Position numbers and translations under genes: made by a program | The notes under the pieces: generated by a model | The model's input: the letters and a program-made list of their open reading frames with translations, nothing else | Databases searched by the model: none | Told to the model about the DNA's origin: nothing | Shown: positions 14,001-25,200 of the stretch, in pieces | Numbering within the stretch: the stretch's first letter is position 1 | Layout of the letters: every line of letters begins with the position of its first letter | NCBI GenBank assembly: GCA_921293015.1 | Contig: OV121081.1 | Coordinates: forward strand, 48,633,877-48,697,876 | Direction: 5' to 3' | DNA: 64,000 nucleotides | Source of the DNA: Phorcus lineatus | Lineage: Eukaryota; Mollusca; Gastropoda; Trochida; Trochidae

Positions 14001-17000
14001 CACCGACGTTCTCCATGGGTTTTCGATCTCACAGGTCCAAACCGATCATCTCCCGCAGTCGTGCTGGCTTTCTGCATCATTGCATCCACTAATGGATGGA
14101 GGCACCAACTGTCGTTTCCCCACCCTATCTCCTCTGGGTTCTCCTCTCTTAACCTTACAAGTACCTAAACCTCATCTTAACAGTGAAATATTTTCTTAGC
14201 CTTCTAGCTGCATATCTACAGTTTCATGGAACAACATTGCTCCTTACTACCATATTGCCTTGAATAAATAACCCAAGAGAGCTAATGTATCTGACCGTCC
14301 CAAATAATTACATTTAAGCTTGAAATATCTTTAATCCAAGGAATTAAAGCCTGCAGTTAACCCTAGCCTTTGCGTTGTGTTTTTCTCTACAAGGGTCGCA
14401 TAATAAGTTCCATCTCAGAAAACCTTAAACTCACCGTTGCCTAACCTACTGCTTGATAAGATTCTGTTCGTCTATCCTTGGCCTTCAGACCAAGGGCTAA
14501 TCCACAAGAATCCCTCTAATCCGGTCCGTAAATCAAGGCCATTCAAGTCAATTATGGTAGGAGCTTCGTCTCGGGTTACAACATTATATGCCCGTCTGCT
14601 CGGTCTGAGCTCCATCCCATTGGATGACCCGCGGGCTTACCATATAATGTACCCGTCCACTCGTCCACCACTCTCTCAGACTTTAGGATTTCTAAACTTA
14701 ATCTTAATTCAAGCCCTCCCCATGATCTTTGCTGATGTAATTCCCCTACACTGTCCCTGTCAATTAATTCTTGTCTTCCTTCAATACCCCTTTCCTTAAC
14801 TTTTTTTTATATTTTGACTGAGAAAGTAACCCTTCAACAGCCCATATTATTTTCTTACTGCCAGGCTGATCCCGCCAAAACACGGCTTGACAGATCTTCA
14901 CACAGCAAATCAGTAATCGGTATTACGTTCCCCGTTAAACCCCTGATTTCTGTTAGTTCTCTTAATGGCCTTTACCTCTACTCCCTACTGCTACACTAAC
15001 CTACCTAACACTATCTATAAAGTTTAATTGCAAACACTTAGGGTCGCCCAGAGAAGCGGGGAAGGTCGACAACAATCAGTACTCACCAACCACCACGTCC
15101 AAGCCCCTCTGTCTTGCTGAATCCGGGTCACGGCACCAAAAGGATCCCCTGTGTAGCACAATCAGCAGGCACACACTTCGTAAGATTCAACAAGAAGACG
15201 AGATGCATGTGGATTTTCATTGGTTTATTTCTTCTAAGTACTTTGACTAATCTGCCTGTCGATCTCTTTCTCGCCCGCTTCTCCTGGGCACCCTCACGAC
15301 CCCCAGCGCGTCTTCAATCACATGGCTGGTTGTGGCTGTCACTAGCCCATGGTCGGGTGCTGGCTGAGAATCAACTCCCCAGTCCTGTGGCTGAGACTCA
15401 ACCCTCTCTCCAGGACAATGGCTGAGAACCCCCTTTGAAGTCAAACCTGGGTCTTATATACCCAACAGACTCAGTTGTCAACACATTGTCACTTGACAAC
15501 AGCTTAATGATTATTACATACTTAGGGATTACTTGGGGATGGGATTAGCAGAGTATAACATAGGTTTCATAACAACTATGTTACATTCTGCGTCCCTGTT
15601 AGAGATGGTGGGCTGCATTTTATCATTTGAAGAGCGTTTTCAGGCTATTACATGTAGAATTATATTCGTTTATAACTATGTACTTTTCTGCTATAAAGTC
15701 TATCAATATTTCGTATTCTAATGTTGCACAGCTATCATTGATGCTGGTGAGGACGTAAAACGTCTTGAGGAACTTCTTGAACAAGCAAGAAAGAGCACAG
15801 TTGAAGATGATCTGGAGAAATCAGATGTATTGATGACGGCTACAGCCTATGTAAGACAACAGAAACGACTTGGAGGAAGAAAAATACTGAAACTGGAAAA
15901 GTCGACAGTGTGTGAGATACAAGCATACAGAAACCCTCAGCCCGTTACAGTTGACACCTTGAAATGCACGTTTATTTTGTTGGGAGAAGATCCTAGAACC
16001 ATCAGGGTAGGTTGTATTAAAAATGTTGTGCCGTTACAAAAGGTTACTATTTGTCGCTGATATCCAATATTGTGACCTTTAAATCTAAAAAATGGGACAG
16101 CCTTTACAGTGGCTATCATTTTATGTTCTGTCTAAACTTATCATAGAGTTATCGTTTAACCTGTTTCTGATAACATAGTCACAGATTGGCATTACTTATG
16201 ATACCCTTAGGTGAATCATCTTCAACGAAGTAATGTCATAATGACAGAGGCGTAACATCAAACAATGCAAATGTCCTCTGTTATCCGATTTTCTTATTTT
16301 AGAACAAAATATGTTTCAGAGTTGGAATGATATAAAGAAACGCATGAAGCCAAACGGTGAAATCGTGCAGAAGATGAACCGCCTGAAGACGGATAAACTA
16401 CACCCACTTCAGGTGGAATGGGCCCGTGATTTGATGTCAAAGTACAAACTTGATGATGCTTTGGAGGTCAGCTCTGGGATAGCGAGCTTCTTTCAATGGG
16501 TCAGTTCCTCCAGCTCTGAATCAAATTTTCAACCGTGAATAATACGGGACAAACCATGTATTCTACGGGACAAACCGTGAATTCTACGGACAAACCGTGA
16601 ATTATACGGGACAAACCGTGAATTATATGCGACAATTCCGTTCTTAGGTCTGAAACAATAAAAATTTAAAACCATTCATGTAAATCGTATTTGTAGAAAA
16701 ATAGGCGGTTATGGGTTATTTAAAGGTAATAATGCTTTCATTGTTTGAAAACTAGGTGTAAGGACAACTGTAATCATCTTTTTATCTTTCTCCGTTTACA
16801 CCCGTCTGTCATGCAAATCATTTACATTCTCCTTCATATAATACAAATTTCAAATTACTAGAAAAATGTTGACATAATGTATTGGTACGAAAATACGCCG
16901 TACAGGGTAATAATTCACTTGCCCAATGGAATCAATAGCTTCCTTATTAATTTGATTCAAAAACGACAATTTCACTAGTCACGTTGCTCGTTAGATATTG

Positions 17001-17773
17001 TCGCGATGTGCTAAGGTTGGTAAGGATTTTAAGGCCGCATCATGTTTCTTATCTAGACGTTCTCAAATTTACATGATTTCCCTTTGATGTTAATATGTTG
17101 TCTAATTCTATACGTTTCCCTTCAAAGAGAATGAAGATTTTAAATATATTTCAAGATAGTATGATGCAAAAACATTGTAACATTGTAACATTGAATTTAA
17201 GCATCTTTTTCTCTCATGTTATTAGTTGATGGTTAAAAGTGGGCAAGATGGGCTAACAGTTCCACATTCCTTTTATGACATATGTCATTTTATGGTGTTA
17301 GAAAAACCATTTTCACAATGTGGTTCCTTATTTGGACTTAAATCTTCTTTTCACATCATACCGTTTGTCAAAATGTTACTAAGCCCTTTGTCTTTACCTT
17401 AACGTGTTTTGAATATTGGTAGATATAAGTTTATTTCAATGAACAGCTTATCAATTGTAAATAAACCTTACACTCTATGTATATATGTAGGTAGGTAAAA
17501 AGGTGAAGAAGGTAATATATAAATGGAAAAAATAAGATGTGTTTCCCCTCCTTAAATTTTTTACAAATATCTTTAAAAAAAACAGAAAAAAACATGACAG
17601 TGTTTGAAAGTCATGTATATATTAAGAATGTGTATTGCTCCTCATTTCCGTATTGCAATATACATACAGGTATCTACATTCATTTTTATCAAGAGCTATT
17701 AACCTTAGTATGTTTTTCATTCTTTCAGAACAATAACACTGTTGCTGATGCAACTAGCAAAGCAGAGAACTGA
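8063..17773 (+). CDS. Kyphoscoliosis-peptidase-like protein with dynein-stalk-like C terminus (gene 1)
   Basis: Eleven coding exons fit GT-AG rules and keep one frame: 8063-8083, 8794-8901, 9337-9566, 9928-11005, 11374-11412, 11613-11766, 12174-12347, 12786-12953, 15732-16006, 16320-16499, 17729-17773 (2472 nt, 823 aa). Residues about 55-180 form a KY/transglutaminase-like core (KVRAIFTWLGSQ, FFTQLCR, PCVIIHGKCKGVGYEVG, FWNAVFVDGSW). Residues about 250-475 match the Ig-like KY region (NPSIGFGYGHTAENLGI). Residues 493-700 are short helical repeats; 700-809 resemble the dynein heavy-chain stalk (STVCEIQAYRNP, FILLGEDP, SSGIASFFQWV). The usual catalytic Cys, His and Asp positions read G, G and H, so enzymatic activity is doubtful. 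Exon 1 (MTSVGND) is the weakest call; it was chosen because it gives phase 0 like the paralogue at 49431. KY proteins act in muscle cytoskeleton; a scaffold role is inferred. Confidence 0.8.
8325..8605. mobile_element. Degenerate fold-back MITE (same family as 19918-20185)
   Basis: Scattered but collinear matches to the intact copy at 19918-20185: ATACCCTGAT near the left, AATGAAATG in the middle, GGATTTTGGCCTGGCGGAGATCA and TAATACGCTGATTAGG on the right. The two halves still fold back weakly. It lies in intron 1 of gene 1. Age is inferred from the low identity; no target duplication remains. Confidence 0.5.
13063..13469 (-). repeat. 3' LTR of the antisense element (407 bp)
   Basis: Nearly identical to 15152-15585: I count four substitutions (CATGGG/CATTGG, CTGGCTG/CTGCCTG, CACTTGG/CACATGG, GTCGTA/GTCTTA) and a 27-bp gap next to GGCTGAGAATCAAC. 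Roughly 1 percent substitution between the two LTRs implies a recent insertion. A TATATA box on the reverse strand lies near 13338. Confidence 0.88.
13470..15120 (-). other. Interior of the LTR element, no protein genes recognised
   Basis: All frames contain stop codons at intervals under about 120 codons and none resembles gag or pol. Only the two LTRs and the primer site identify the element. It behaves as a LARD/TRIM-like derivative whose parent is not in this window. Confidence 0.6.
15121..15138 (-). promoter_or_regulatory. Primer-binding site TGGTGCCGTGACCCGGAT
   Basis: On the reverse strand, 13 bp downstream of the 5' LTR. The TGGTGCCGTGACC core beginning TGG is the complement of a tRNA 3' CCA end and is typical of BEL/Pao-type elements. 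It decides the orientation of the otherwise gene-less LTR element. Confidence 0.75.
15152..15585 (-). repeat. 5' LTR of the antisense element (434 bp)
   Basis: This is the 5' LTR because the primer site follows it on the reverse strand. It carries TATATAAG on the reverse strand around 15454-15461, the expected core promoter. It includes a 27-bp stretch (with a repeated GTGGCTGAGA phrase) that the other LTR lacks, so either this copy gained a short duplication or the other lost it. It ends only 146 bp before exon 9 of gene 1. Confidence 0.88.
16530..16630. repeat. Short tandem repeat of an ACGGGACAAACCGTGAATT unit
   Basis: Four to five imperfect units of about 21-23 bp, containing GGGACAAACCGTGAATTATAC, lie immediately after exon 10 of gene 1. 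The alternative read-through stop (TGA at 16536-16538) falls at the start of the array. A polyadenylation signal AATAAA follows at 16657-16662. Confidence 0.8.
16657..16662 (+). terminator. Possible polyadenylation signal AATAAA for a short gene 1 isoform
   Basis: If the weak donor GTCAGT at 16500 is not used, exon 10 reads on through VSSSSSESNFQP to a stop at 16538, and this AATAAA lies 119 bp further on. A second candidate signal (AATAAA at 18632-18637) would serve the longer form ending at 17773. Both are inferences from sequence alone. Confidence 0.4.
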
Positions 17774-18467
17774 GGAATACATGGAGAGATATTCTTACTA
17801 CAGACTTACATGAGTTGTGAGATAGGTTCCTTTAAGAAGTTTGACAGCATTGTGTTATTTATAGGAGGAAGGGTGAATTGCAGACTATGTAACCAGAATT
17901 TACTATAACAAACAACAGTTTCATATGTATAGTATTCAAAATGGGTGAAAATTGATTTACCAAAGTTAAAGTGTGAAAAAGACAATTTGTGTAGTTAAGG
18001 AACACTGAAAATCGATGCTCAACATCCATATGAATCTCTTTCTTAATTTCGATTTAAGAATCTGTACATTTCTATAGTCAGTGAGTTTGTTTTATCCTTG
18101 ATTGTTGTTATTCCCTGTATAACTCTAACTGTTCGTGTCAAACTTCAAAGAGATGTAATTCAAAAAGGACACTGTCCCAATGCTACAGTAGTAGATTTTA
18201 TCATTTACTAATATTTTTTTCATAAACATACATACTTCAGAAAATCAATGTAAAATTAATGCTTGAATGTTTCCAAAATAACTCAAATTATTTGTACAAT
18301 CATCTTTGATATTTCGTCTTACTTATCGAAATATCTTGTAAAATAGAAAGCATATATTTTTCTCATCTGGCCTAAATGTTAGGAAGTCGAAATTCAGCGT
18401 AACATTTACATAGATATTAGTTCAGTGACCTACTAATCAATACAAACCTATTTTTTTCGTTGTGTCT

Positions 18468-18545
18468 GCTATATATCAGCTTCTAAAATTACGTTTGAGT
18501 GATTGGCGCGCACTATTTTTCGGTTTGAAGTTTGACATATTTGAC
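18468..18545. mobile_element. Fragment of the CACTCCG-type MITE interior
   Basis: AAATTACGTTTGAGTGATTG followed by GCGCGCACTATTTTTCGG and TTTGACATATTTGACC resembles the interiors of 33258-33537 and 34579-34762. No termini are preserved. Confidence 0.45.
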
Positions 18546-18689
18546 CCCAACCGCATACAGCTGCATACTGAAAGTTTGTTCACTTACCACTGAATCGTAG
18601 TTCAAATATCATATAATTTAGTTTGGACGACAATAAAAAAAAACTTCAGCAAAACTGACAAAGTATCACCCATTGTCCATGTGTAAATT

Positions 18690-19060
18690 AAATAATAATA
18701 ATAATATGTCCATTTATATAGCGCTAAACTCCACTATGACGTGCTCATAGCGCATACAAGAGTCATGGATCATTATTACCCTGGTCTAACCCAAGCTGCC
18801 GATTCAGCAGGTACCCAATTAGTACTGCTGGGTAAACAGAAGCACATTTTGAAAGTCACTTGCTTAAGGAGACACCACAAGTTTCTCAGCTCGTGTCTCA
18901 GTGTGGGGCAGGGAATAACCATTGAACTCTCAGTTAATACATCAACGATCGAGTAACCCACCCATTCGGCGAGCCACGCCAGATGTTGCTGAACTTTACT
19001 GATAGTGGTCAACTGAGCTACGCACAGGACCACGTGCCACCACATTAACCATTCTTGAAC
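18690..19060. repeat. Dispersed repeat with TTTATATAGCGC head
   Basis: Begins with an AAT run and TGTCCATTTATATAGCGCTA, followed by CTCATAGCGCATAC and later TACTGCTGGGTAAACAGA, CACGCCAGATGTTGC and ACAGGACCACGTGCC. The TTTATATAGCGCTAAA...ATAGCGC phrase is a common high-copy dispersed repeat motif in aquatic animal genomes. Open frames on both strands over it reflect the repeat rather than a host gene. Confidence 0.5.
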
Positions 19061-19917
19061 TTATTTTGGGATCGGTTTCTCGAAGAAAATTTTGGCATGT
19101 TGAATTAGAATCGATTTCCTTAAATTTCGAATAAAATGTTCCATGTCGACTCTCTGAGAATAAAATCAGCACAACCGCATGGACGTGCCCCTTTAAGTTG
19201 TAGCTTGATTATTCGCTCTTCGCAAACATAATTGGTTATGACCAGTGTTGATCATGCATTTGAGATTTATGATAGATGAAATCGTTTGGATGTATATATA
19301 TATATATTCATTTGTTATTGAACTAACCTCACTTTCAGATCCCTTACGACCTAAGGAAATGTTCTAACTGACGTTTGAGTTTTTGAGAAAAGGTTATTTT
19401 ATATCGATCAACACGTACTAAGCCATCTCCGAATTTAAAATCACAAAGTATTCTTAAATTTACAGGTAAATTCGCTATAATTACTAAATATATTTATACA
19501 AATTAGAGTACTAGTGTTTCACGAAGTAAAGAAATAGAGATATAGAGGAACCAAACAATGACGACCATAATTAGACAGTTAGTTAAATAATTAATATATT
19601 AAAATAAAAATTACTATCGTGGAGAGCGGAACTACAGGTCTTAACATGTAACAAGTTTAGTAAACAATAAGGAATAGATTTCGATAAATACCCCGTATAT
19701 AGTTCGAATTGTTTCTATGGAAACCAGAAGAACAAAAACCACTAAAATAACCAAAGGAGCGAAAGGCACCCATATTCCATCAAGTGTAATAACATACCAA
19801 ATCTCAAACTTTCAAACGGGTATCATTTTCATCATTTTCATACATGAGTGTCACTGAAGTTCCTTTGTTTCAAGTGACAGTTAAGACTTCACCATCAAGT
19901 GCGTGAACAAGAACATC

Positions 19918-20185
19918 CTGCTACATCAGCGTATTTGTCTCCGCCCAGCTCCATCATATACCCTGATATCCTTCGGCCTAAAACGCTCGTATCGCTAAAT
20001 ATAGCAAGCCAATGAAATGACTCGCATTCAGCAATAGCGGCACCGACCGGATGAGAGTTAAAAAATGTCAATGTAGGCTATAAATTGCCATGACGAACCA
20101 GCCGTAAGCGATACGAGCGTTTTAGGCCGAAGGATATCAGGGTATTTGATGGAGCCAGGTGGAGACAAATACGCTGATGTAGCAG
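19918..20185. mobile_element. Fold-back MITE with about 75-bp inverted arms
   Basis: The left arm (from CTGCTACATCAGCGTATTTG through ATATCCTTCGGCCTAAAACG to CGTATCGC) is repeated in inverse orientation at 20105-20185, with near-perfect pairing and about 110 bp between the arms. It encodes nothing. A decayed copy lies at 8325-8605. The superfamily cannot be assigned because no clear target duplication was found. Confidence 0.82.
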
Positions 20186-21289
20186 AATGGACCAAGAAAG
20201 GCTTCTTAATAACTCTTAAAAAACATCAAAATCAGTTATCATTTACTTTTAATTGTCCTTTCTTGTATACAATAAATAACATTAAAATGGGTTTCGTGAT
20301 TATAAATTACACTGTTCTTTTGTAAAGACTGTACTTGGTATAATAAATAAAACAAGGCAATCGTTAATGACTGTTATTTCTTCATATGTAAATCTGTGTA
20401 GTGGTTTAGATATAATTCCCATTAATGCTTCCAGATAAATTATATAAATTATAAATTATGTGAAAGTTTTAGTAACATTGATTACAGAATTGTTTATGCC
20501 ATTATCTACATGTATATACAAAGTCATGTCGCTAATCCTTTCATCATATGTATAAGTATAGTATATTCAAGTTTCACTTATCTAAAACAACGTATGAACT
20601 TAAGTTTGTGTCTAAACTTAAAATCTAAGTTTGATACAAACTCGATAAAATCGGGGTTTTCTTTTTTGCAATTTATATGAAAATTATAAAACATGTTCAG
20701 ACGATAATTTTGTTAGCCAATCAGACTTCCTCCAACTCTAGATTTCGGTATAATAATCTAGGTGCAAATATGTCACTTGAATCATTCTTCCAACATGATT
20801 ATTGTATTTCAATACCAGAATTTTATGAATGCAAATGTCAAAAAGTGAAAATGTACATAAAAGTTTTTTTAAAAACTACACTTTGTTTAGAAGACGAAAT
20901 GTCGTCTTTGTTATTGAGTGACTTTTCCCCGGTAAATCAGGGGTGCTTAACTGTGTCGTCTCATTCTTACCAAGGACTTACTTAACATAAGACACTAAGG
21001 ATAACGAATAGAGGGAAATTTTAAATCAATTTTTTTAAAACTTGACTATATTGTTTGTTTGCTAATCGTTTTTTCTGCAGTACACTGGAAACCGAACATA
21101 TGCCTATACGGGCTGTCGCTAGACCCGGTTAAGAGGAAACCATCGGTAGAGACAATATTTTGAAACTATATTGTTCGGGCCACGGTCATTTTAATAACTT
21201 TTATTTCAGTGACGTACAGGGTTGAATTGCAGTTTACGATGGTTGGCGATTAGTAACATAACAATTTATACGAAAAATACGAAAAGGAA

Positions 21290-21515
21290 AAACTTCGTGA
21301 GAATATGAGAACCAGTCTATCAACGTCGACCGTGTGCAGAGGAATGAAAGTTTCTAAATATTGACTTAATCGAGATTCGAACTCGTTCTGTCTGTGGCTT
21401 AATTTTCCCTTCACGCGCGGAAAGAGGATAGCCCTAGACAGAACGAGTTCGAATCTCGTCAAGTGAGCATGTTTTTATCTTTTATTCCTCAGAACACGGT
21501 CGATATCAATCATTG
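21290..21515. repeat. Head-to-head pair of tRNA-derived SINE fragments
   Basis: The right half reads GAGGATAGCCCTAGACAG, then GAGTTCGAATCTCG (a pol III B-box form), then TTTATTCCTCAGAACACGG. The left half is its inverse (CGAGATTCGAACTCGTTCTG, preceded by GTGTGCAGAGGAATGAA). A single forward copy of the same family occurs at 60965-61075. This is SINE-like and not a functional tRNA gene, because no cloverleaf can be closed. Confidence 0.6.
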
Positions 21516-21669
21516 AGATATATTAACGTTTAACGTCGCTATTACTTACAAAAAAAAACATTAGAAACTTTCAGTAGGACGCGAACAGGTATGTCTCGAC
21601 AGAACGCAAAACAACCCTCGCGGTCCTCCATGACTTGCACGGGATGCACGTGCAGAAAAGAAAAAACAC

Positions 21670-21677
21670 TATAAAAG
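21670..21677 (+). promoter_or_regulatory. TATA box of the ZP-domain gene
   Basis: TATAAAAG, with an initiator-like TCAGTA at 21698, 28 bp downstream. The short 5' UTR exon this implies (about 21700-21742) ends at a consensus donor, C|GTGAGTA, at 21743. The next good acceptor is at 25947, 16 bp before the ATG of the ZP gene. The link between promoter and gene is inferred from this donor-acceptor pairing. Confidence 0.6.
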
Positions 21678-21699
21678 CCAAACAATCACCAAGATCGTC

Positions 21700-21742
21700 A
21701 GTACCGAACAGTTTGCCTAGAAGTTCGTTCTGTGTGTTGTGC
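21700..21742 (+). other. Proposed 5' UTR exon of the ZP-domain gene
   Basis: Lies between the initiator at 21698 and the donor GTGAGT at 21743; it contains no ATG. It would be spliced to 25948 across a 4.2-kb intron that holds the whole of Crypton copy A in antisense, starting 70 bp beyond the donor. RNA reads crossing 21742/25948 would settle it. Confidence 0.5.
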
Positions 21743-21902
21743 GTGAGTAAAATTGTTGTTATTTCTTTCCTGTAACTAATTCTTAATGATTATCATGTCA
21801 TTTTATTATGCTTTAAAACAAAGTTTTGTGAACATTAGTTTTACTCTTAACATTATGATGATAAGCGAAATGACCTCTATTTGTACGAAATCAAATTAGG
21901 TG

Positions 21903-21960
21903 TCCCATAGTTTTCAACTAATGTTCATCCTCCCATAGTTCATGGTATCCTCCCATAGTT
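21903..21960. repeat. 3' subterminal direct repeats of Crypton copy A
   Basis: Three copies of AACTATGGGA (two extended to AACTATGGGAGGAT) within 58 bp, ending about 90 bp inside the 3' terminus. Reverse strand relative to the window. These are candidate recombinase-binding repeats; that function is inferred only from position and repetition. Confidence 0.7.
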
Positions 21961-22210
21961 ATAATCTTTTGGCTATGACTCATGATTAGCTAAAATCTCC
22001 AGGGATGTCGACAAAACGCAACCATGTGTTGCAAATCAATCTCATTAAATCATATCTTTGATTCGTTCCCGAGACTAAAATTTAACATTGTGCTTGATGT
22101 TGAAATATTTGAATAGATCTAGCAATCAAATCAATAGTGAATCAAAGAAATGATTTTAATCAGACTAAAAATGAACACAACAATTTCAAATTCACATTTT
22201 ATTGTTTAGT

Positions 22211-25200
22211 TCAGAATTTAAGAGACAGCGTCACGCCATCTTTCAAGACGAGTTTCAAATCGCGGGGATCAGCAGGAGCCAGTTCTTTTGTTGATGTCGA
22301 TTCTGTCGATGACGTAGACGTCGATGCCGCAAAGGTCGATGCGGATGGCGCCTTTCTTTGAATAATCGCATCAACTGTGGCTTCCATTTCAGCTGATGTT
22401 CTCTGTAATGAATGCAGAAAATATGAGACAATAAGCAACAATAAGGTGACAATAACTGTAGAAAGTTTTACTTAGAGCTCATAGGCTAATCTTGGAGATA
22501 TGTTTGGTGTCAATCAAATCAACTTTCGAATTTGAAAGAAACATGTGGGTGAAAATGATAGTAAAGTGTACTTAAAAATAATTAAAATGGTAAAAATAAA
22601 TAAGATCCGACGCGATGTAAATCTGAGGGTGTCACTTAAAGGAGCAGTAGCACGTTTTTTTTTTTTTTGGTTGAAATAATTGCTCTCTTGAATATGAAAA
22701 AAAATGTCACCAATTGCAAGACAATGCTTTTAAAGCAAAGAATGCAGTTTCAAAACGAACAAACCATTTTTATCTAAACGATGCGAAGCCATTTTCAAAC
22801 CTCAAATGATTAAATTGTGATCACAAAATGGCCGCCAATGCTTTGTGTGTGATACTTAAAAGTTTCTTCTACGACTACGCATTGTCGGGTTGAATAAAGA
22901 GATATTTGACCCCCTGGTGTTTATTAATATGGTATACCTTTTAAAAAAATTGTGGAAAGTATTTGAAAATAAAATTTCAAAAAAACGTGCTACTGCTCCT
23001 TTAAGTTTAATGACACATCACATTTGCATAGAGTACGTAATACAGTTCTGTAAGTCGAGATAAGATTTAAGATAGAGATCTCGGATTCTAGAAAATTATT
23101 GTAGGCACAATAATTATAAAAATTTAAAGAAAAACGTATTTACTTTACTATATTTGAAATTGGATATTAGTTAGACGAAGTGAGGATCCATTTTTAAGAA
23201 ATTTTTAAAGCTTGAGGGGTTGTCCCTAAGGTTTTTTGTCATTCCCGCAAAATCAAAAATAAGTCTAGAAATACTTTGTGCACTGATATTCATCTGCTCA
23301 TATATATATGAGATTACAAATATATGCTTTATCAATCTGATGCGCTCCTGTTGGGGCTCATTGACCGGTTTTCGATCGTTATCAACATCTTCATACTGTA
23401 AGCCTACTGGATCAATTAGTAGATATAAGCACTAAACAGTTTCTTCAAACTCACCTTGTAGCCTCGGATTGCTACAGACTTATGTCCCGTCCTCTCTGCG
23501 ATGAGCTGTTCATCTATCCCACTGTCGTAGAGTCGGGTAGCTGTAGTAGCGCGGAGTGAGTGGTTGCTGAAGAAGCCGGGGAAGCTGGCTTGCTTACAGA
23601 GACGTCCGATAGTACCCCTCAGTGGATGGGTGCCGATAGCACAGTCGGAAAACCACCTGTCGGCACTGACGTATCTCATAGGCCTGAGGTAAAACGCGGT
23701 ACATTTACCATTCTTCGGTCTGGAGTAAGAAATGATATTCTTTCAAAATGAAGTTCAGTTAAAAATATGTTTTTCATTAACAGATATAGAAATCTATTGA
23801 GTAATCTATAAATCAAAGTCAAGTTTCTGATACCATGGATACAAACTAAAAAGCAAAATGCCTAGCCATATTTACTGTTATAATGCAAGTATTGTCAGCA
23901 AACCACCATCATAATCTTATAAAATGAAGTAATCTATTATTCAAATTAAAATTGTTACTATTTCATTTTGTTCACTCACCGCAATGACATGTACTTCTGG
24001 TACAGTCTGACAAGACATCGTTCAGGGCGCTCTTCGTTTTGATTAATGGTTATGGTTTTTCTGTCCAGTTTGCGATGCTTGAGTCCCCCTCTGTTCGTTT
24101 TGGAGACATCCTCTGTGTATTGCAATTGTTTATTGCCGTTTTGGGTGTCGATCAGTTGAAACTGAGAGTTGGGGCCTACCCTCAGGTTGCGGTGTTCATC
24201 GCCAGCTCTCAGGGCACAGTTGAGTCCTATCAGGTTGAACACAAATAGTTTTATTACGTATTCAAGTGAAAGATAAGATAAGATACGCCTTTATCACCCC
24301 AAAGGTAATTTGTGTCAATTGCAATTACAGATCTCTATATTAAATAGATAAAATTGTTTACAGACATATGACAAGTTAAAATATAAGAACTGGCAGGGTT
24401 CAATACATTATATACACACTATATAAATTTTATACACCGGCATTGTAACATTATTCTAAATATTCTGCCGTTGAAATGATGTACGTATTACATGATTATA
24501 CAGTACGTGTATATAGTTAACTTTAATAAATATATACTATTTTAACAGAGAAAGTATGATCTTAAAGTTAAGTTTAATTTTTTAAAGTTGGAAACATTAA
24601 CAATTTCAAATAAAAATGTTTAATATATATGTAAGTGTATGATAGAGGAATGTGTATTACCTATGAGGTAGACGAGAGTGTCCATCAGCTGCTGGGGTGT
24701 GTCCTCACCAAGCAGTTTCTTCTCCCACAGCTGATCCTCCTGACTGACACTAATGACGCACGCCTGACGTTTGTCGATGCCTATTCCTTGCTGTGCTAGA
24801 AATTTCATTCTGGCATCGAGGGTATTCCTTAATTCGGCGAAATAAGGAGACTCAAAGACATTTATTGGAATGCCGTTGCGCCTGATGTAGTACTGCAGAG
24901 AGCTCACAATCTCGTACAGTGTGTTACCACGATATTCCTCCCCCTTCTGATTCCTCACCTCCACGATGAAGGAAACCAAAGTTTTATTTAATTTCGCCTC
25001 GTCCCTTGCCAGTGTCAAAATATCAAGGTTTAATTCAAAATTACAAACAGACTTTCTTTTGCTCCTCTCCTCCACCCATGCCTTGTAGAGACGATACGCC
25101 CACAGACTTTTGTTCTCTGTATTGACGGAATATGCAGAGTTGCAAAGTTTTTGTAATTCTGCTGGTGACAGGGGTTCACCAAACCTCGAGTCTTCATCGC

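Larger units (their letters stand above)
13063..15585 (-). mobile_element. Non-autonomous LTR retrotransposon, BEL/Pao-like primer site, antisense in gene 1 intron
   Basis: Two direct LTRs (13063-13469 and 15152-15585) bracket 1.68 kb. On the reverse strand the LTRs run TGTAACATAG to GTGCTACA, and the right-hand LTR is followed 13 bp later by TGGTGCCGTGACCCGGAT (15138-15121), a primer-binding-site sequence of the kind seen in BEL/Pao elements. This fixes the orientation as minus. The interior has no gag, protease, reverse transcriptase or integrase signature in any frame, so it would need proteins supplied in trans. No clear 5-bp target duplication was seen. It sits between exons 8 and 9 of gene 1. 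Confidence 0.8.
17774..21660. other. Region between gene 1 and the ZP gene, repeats only
   Basis: Contains a TTAA-MITE fragment near 18468-18545, an AAT microsatellite and dispersed repeat (18690-19060), a TA run near 19291, a fold-back MITE (19918-20185) and an inverted SINE pair (21290-21515). No exon-like open frame is evident; the open frame at 20677-20985 has no recognisable features and AT-driven composition. Confidence 0.55.

Noticed and set aside
13757-14089. 110-codon reverse frame in the LTR element as a possible gag remnant
   Set aside because: No zinc knuckle, capsid motif or continuing frame; could not be supported.
18776-19045. 89-codon reverse frame and 71-codon forward frame
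   Set aside because: Both lie in a dispersed repeat with the TTTATATAGCGC head; no protein similarity recognised.
21390-21470. tRNA gene suggested by GTTCGAATC
   Set aside because: No closed cloverleaf or acceptor stem; the matching copy at 60965 shows it belongs to a SINE.
22211-22441. Apparent separate small gene (76 codons) at the 3' end of each Crypton
   Set aside because: It is exon 4 of the recombinase read with part of its intron; the true exon starts at the TTACAG acceptor (22402 in copy A).
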